Positions 61,807 to 64,000 of a DNA stretch of 64,000 bases are shown one piece after another. Both the position numbers and the translations under genes were made by a program. The notes beneath the pieces were generated by a model that saw only the letters and a list, made by a program, of their open reading frames with translations, was not told the DNA's origin and did no database searches. Every line of letters starts with the position of its first letter. Position 1 is the stretch's first letter. Origin of the DNA: Isoetes taiwanensis. Lineage: Eukaryota; Streptophyta; Lycopodiopsida; Isoetales; Isoetaceae. The stretch lies in the NCBI GenBank assembly GCA_021234155.1, contig JAJEKV010000048.1:649873-713872 (forward strand), in the 5' to 3' direction.

Positions 61807-63034
61807 ACCTAATTATAAAAACAGTAAAGGTAAGGTAACGTCATGGCAGTTAAAGCATTGATTCTTGAAGACAACTTCAGAGTGGATTGGAACTAGGAAG
61901 ATGCGGGCTTGAGCTCCGGTGAGTAGATTTTATCTGTAGATTGTGCGAGAGTTTTCGATTTCCATGTGTTTTTATGCCCCGAATTTGGTGATTTCATGTT
62001 CCAAGTACAATGTCTGGCCTTCCATCCACCAGCTAGTAATTTCACCAGCTAGTATCTTTTTTGCTTTTCTTTCATTGAAGGACTGCCAGTAAGTTACCTA
62101 TAACTTACCACTTCGTAATCCACTCGTCATCCCTGCAGTCGGAACACCACAATTTGCAGCACCGACACTGACTCAAAAAGGAAGAAATGAAAAGAGCACT
62201 TAATGTCAGGTTGGTCTTTCTCTACGATTTGCACCACAAGTTATTTTTCCTTGTGATAAAACGGAGTTAAGAAATTTGCTATAAATACACATACCCTTGA
62301 GAAGTAGTAGTGATAATCCTGATTGGGCGTCGTGCTTTTCTTAGTAAATGGGAAAACCTTGTGAAGCTTCTTGTTACCTGTCAGGCCTGTTGAACATGAA
62401 GAGCATTATATTCTTATTTCTTAATTTCTCACTCACTGCCCTGGTGCTTTATCATATTATTGATTTAAAATTTGGTTTTTCATATGGATGGCATTAACGG
62501 TAGGAAAGTGTCACGAAATCTCTTCCGTCAGTAGGAGTTAGAATGAGGAAGCTAGAAATGTAATTTTTAGAGTGTCAATCAAGTATCAAGTTCCTTATCA
62601 GAGTTTCTTCTACAGTTTCCGCTGTTCCCAGGACCATGATAGAATAAGAAGCACGCTATAACAGATTTGTACTCAAAGAACAATAAAATTGCAAAATTCA
62701 ACATCACCACCAGTATAGGTGGGCTTTTTCATCCTCACTGTAACTTGAAAATGAATACCATTCCAGGAGTGAGCTTTGTTATCTAATTAATAGTCATTAT
62801 ATATATCTTTAGGTGAAATCCACTCGGGAAGAAGGATATGCCAAAGACGCCATTTAAGATTATATCTTTGTGTATTTACAAAATACAGCTTGCGGGGATG
62901 TGATGAAGAGGCCAGAACCATAAATAAAACTCCATTGAAATAACTTGGTTCTTGACAGTGTTGTCATTGTCAAATTAGTTTTGTTTAAGAGTTTGCACTT
63001 TGCAAGCAGACAGTGCTCCATTGCTCATTAAAAA
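61807..63034. other. No gene recognised; likely upstream region of TPK
   Basis: No convincing gene or TE. Probably promoter and 5' untranslated sequence of the thiamine pyrophosphokinase gene, though no promoter motif can be singled out. Confidence 0.35.
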
Positions 63035-63446
63035 ATGTTAATCTCTAAAATCAGATTTCAAAAGCTGCTAAAGCTGGGAAAATATAGTCATCAGACTACA
63101 AAACCCCCGTCAATGCTTCATGTCTCTGATTTCTTTCCCACAATGGCGCCCAATTCTTCTACAATCAATGACATCCCTTCACCCTTCGCATTAATTGTGC
63201 TTAACCAGCAATTGCCTCGCCTCACCCCGCACCTTTGGAACAAAGGTGAGTTCTCTTCTCATTCTTCATTTTCTAAGGCATCAGTGTAGTTGGTAATAAG
63301 GTGACAAGGAAAAATCTATTAATATTGATGCCTTGTTACTACTGTACAGCTCGACTCCGAATTTGTGCTGATGGAGGAGCCAATAGGCTTTTTAATGAGC
63401 TAGCTGCGCTGCTGAGAACAGATGATGAAGAAGGCGTCCGGCAAAG
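63035..63446 (+). CDS. TPK1: Thiamine pyrophosphokinase, first two exons (gene runs off the window)
   Basis: The enzyme converts thiamine and ATP to thiamine diphosphate and AMP in the cytosol. Exon 1 ends at 63,245 (GT donor) and reads SPFALIVLNQQLPRLTPHLW. Exon 2 (63,350-63,446, after TGTACAG) reads ARLRICADGGANRLFNELAA + LLRTDDEEGVRQR. These match the N-terminal catalytic region of plant TPK: VVLNQ.LPRFTPLLW, then LR(L/I)CADGGANR, where the Asp-rich ADGGANR loop is part of the active site. Intron phase is consistent (AAC AAA G / CT CGA). Exon 2 probably ends at an AG/GCAAGG site, a GC-AG intron. In-frame starts are at 63,035, 63,113 and 63,143; comparison with the short N-terminus of known plant TPKs favours one of the latter two. 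The next exon (KPDVIKGD region) was not found before the window ends. Confidence 0.85.
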
Positions 63447-64000
63447 GCAAGGGTTTATCTTTATTATCTTTTAACATTAATTTTGTTCTCTCTATGAAGT
63501 TCCTTCCTGTGTACATAAGTCCTCTTTGCTATAAATCTTATAAAAGAAGTAATTCCCTGCAGTTTTGACAATTTGGAAAACACTGAACTGCAGAAATGTT
63601 ATCAGCATTGAAGAACTAAAAGTCCTCTATTGCTAGTGCCTGAGACAACATTATAAAATTTTAGAGATACAACACAATATAATGTGGGATATCATAGATA
63701 GCAATGCAAAATCACTGGTAGCTCATTTGGTAGAGCTATTTTTCAATGGCTTAAAAGTTGATACAACGCAAAAGAACTGATGGCTCAATTGGAAAAGTAT
63801 TTTTGAATAACTTTATGTTGGTCTTTCATTTCCTAAAGCTGATGGAAAAAAATGCCATAAAACTTCTGATGATGACCATTGAGTTGGTATTCAGGATCTA
63901 AACACTTACAACAAATAGATCAAACCAAACACTTTCAAGCCATAGATCAAAGCATGAAGCTGAATACCAGACGTCTTGTTCCCTATGACTTAAGAAGGAA
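63447..64000. other. Intron of TPK; tRNA-like fragment
   Basis: No exon seen. At 63,717 GGTAGCTCATTTGGTAGAGC resembles a tRNA D-arm/A box, and a weaker second copy (GATGGCTCAATTGGAAAAG) follows at 63,780. No B box was found, so this is a tRNA-derived relic at most. Confidence 0.35.

Noticed and set aside
63712-63800. tRNA gene
   Set aside because: Only a D-arm-like phrase; no T arm.

Overview
The window reads as nuclear DNA of a land plant with a repeat-rich genome. The evidence is fragments of a JAZ/TIFY jasmonate repressor, a plastid-type enolase, a plant-type thiamine pyrophosphokinase, a glutamate-receptor-like channel and a PPR protein, together with plant-style GT-AG introns, a chromovirus-type LTR element, plant-type LINEs and Helitron 3' ends. 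I cannot name the species. The mix of element types (several decayed LINE clades, a Crypton-type tyrosine recombinase, an unclassified transposase) fits a fern, lycophyte or other non-flowering plant better than a typical angiosperm, but that is inference. Almost everything here is mobile or broken. The only good candidate for a living host gene is the thiamine pyrophosphokinase at the right edge, whose two visible exons are intact.

Layout. 0.6-2.2 kb: degenerate copy 1 of an unrecognised gene family (N-terminal RGLC domain, coiled coil, RING-like finger, basic tail), minus strand. 2.6-9.36 kb: remains of a Ty3/gypsy element ending in a 1,571-bp 3' LTR. 9.4-12.7 kb: sparse DNA with tandem repeats and a broken PPR gene. 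12.87-18.47 kb: a Crypton-type tyrosine-recombinase element with roughly 28-bp inverted ends, interrupted at 15.09-17.45 kb by another element carrying a plastid enolase fragment. 19.7-20.04 kb: a CpG-rich short inverted-repeat element. 20.6-26.4 kb: a complete-length but decayed L1-type LINE with target-site duplication, inserted in a duplicated ~300-bp unit. 28-30.4 kb: an unclassified transposase. 32.7-35.6 kb: a second LINE type ending in an (ATTCTC)n tail.

35.6-39.3 kb: mostly featureless, ending in a MITE and a Helitron 3' terminus. 40.4-42.2 kb: copy 2 of the unrecognised gene family. 42.4-43.35 kb: LINE 3' end. 43.7-46.4 kb: minus-strand fragments of a glutamate receptor-like gene and a CutC gene. 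46.7-47.7 kb: truncated LINE of the 32.7-kb type. 48.1 kb: a Helitron 3' terminus in the opposite orientation. 51.6-52.8 kb: a 1.15-kb homopurine tract. 53.4-56.1 kb: two LINE fragments, one nested in a PIF/Harbinger transposase. 56.77-61.8 kb: a nested block bounded by ~100-bp inverted repeats, containing a 4.5-kb element that carries JAZ exons. 63.0 kb to the end: thiamine pyrophosphokinase.

The most interesting structural result is that the insert at 15.09-17.45 kb (enolase) and the inverted block at 56.89-61.38 kb (JAZ) share both ends in the same relative order while carrying unrelated host-gene fragments. That is the signature expected of a gene-capturing (Pack-type) transposon. The second is a Crypton/DUF3504-type recombinase in a plant, apparently bounded by inverted repeats. 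All homology statements come from reading motifs by eye; no database search was possible.
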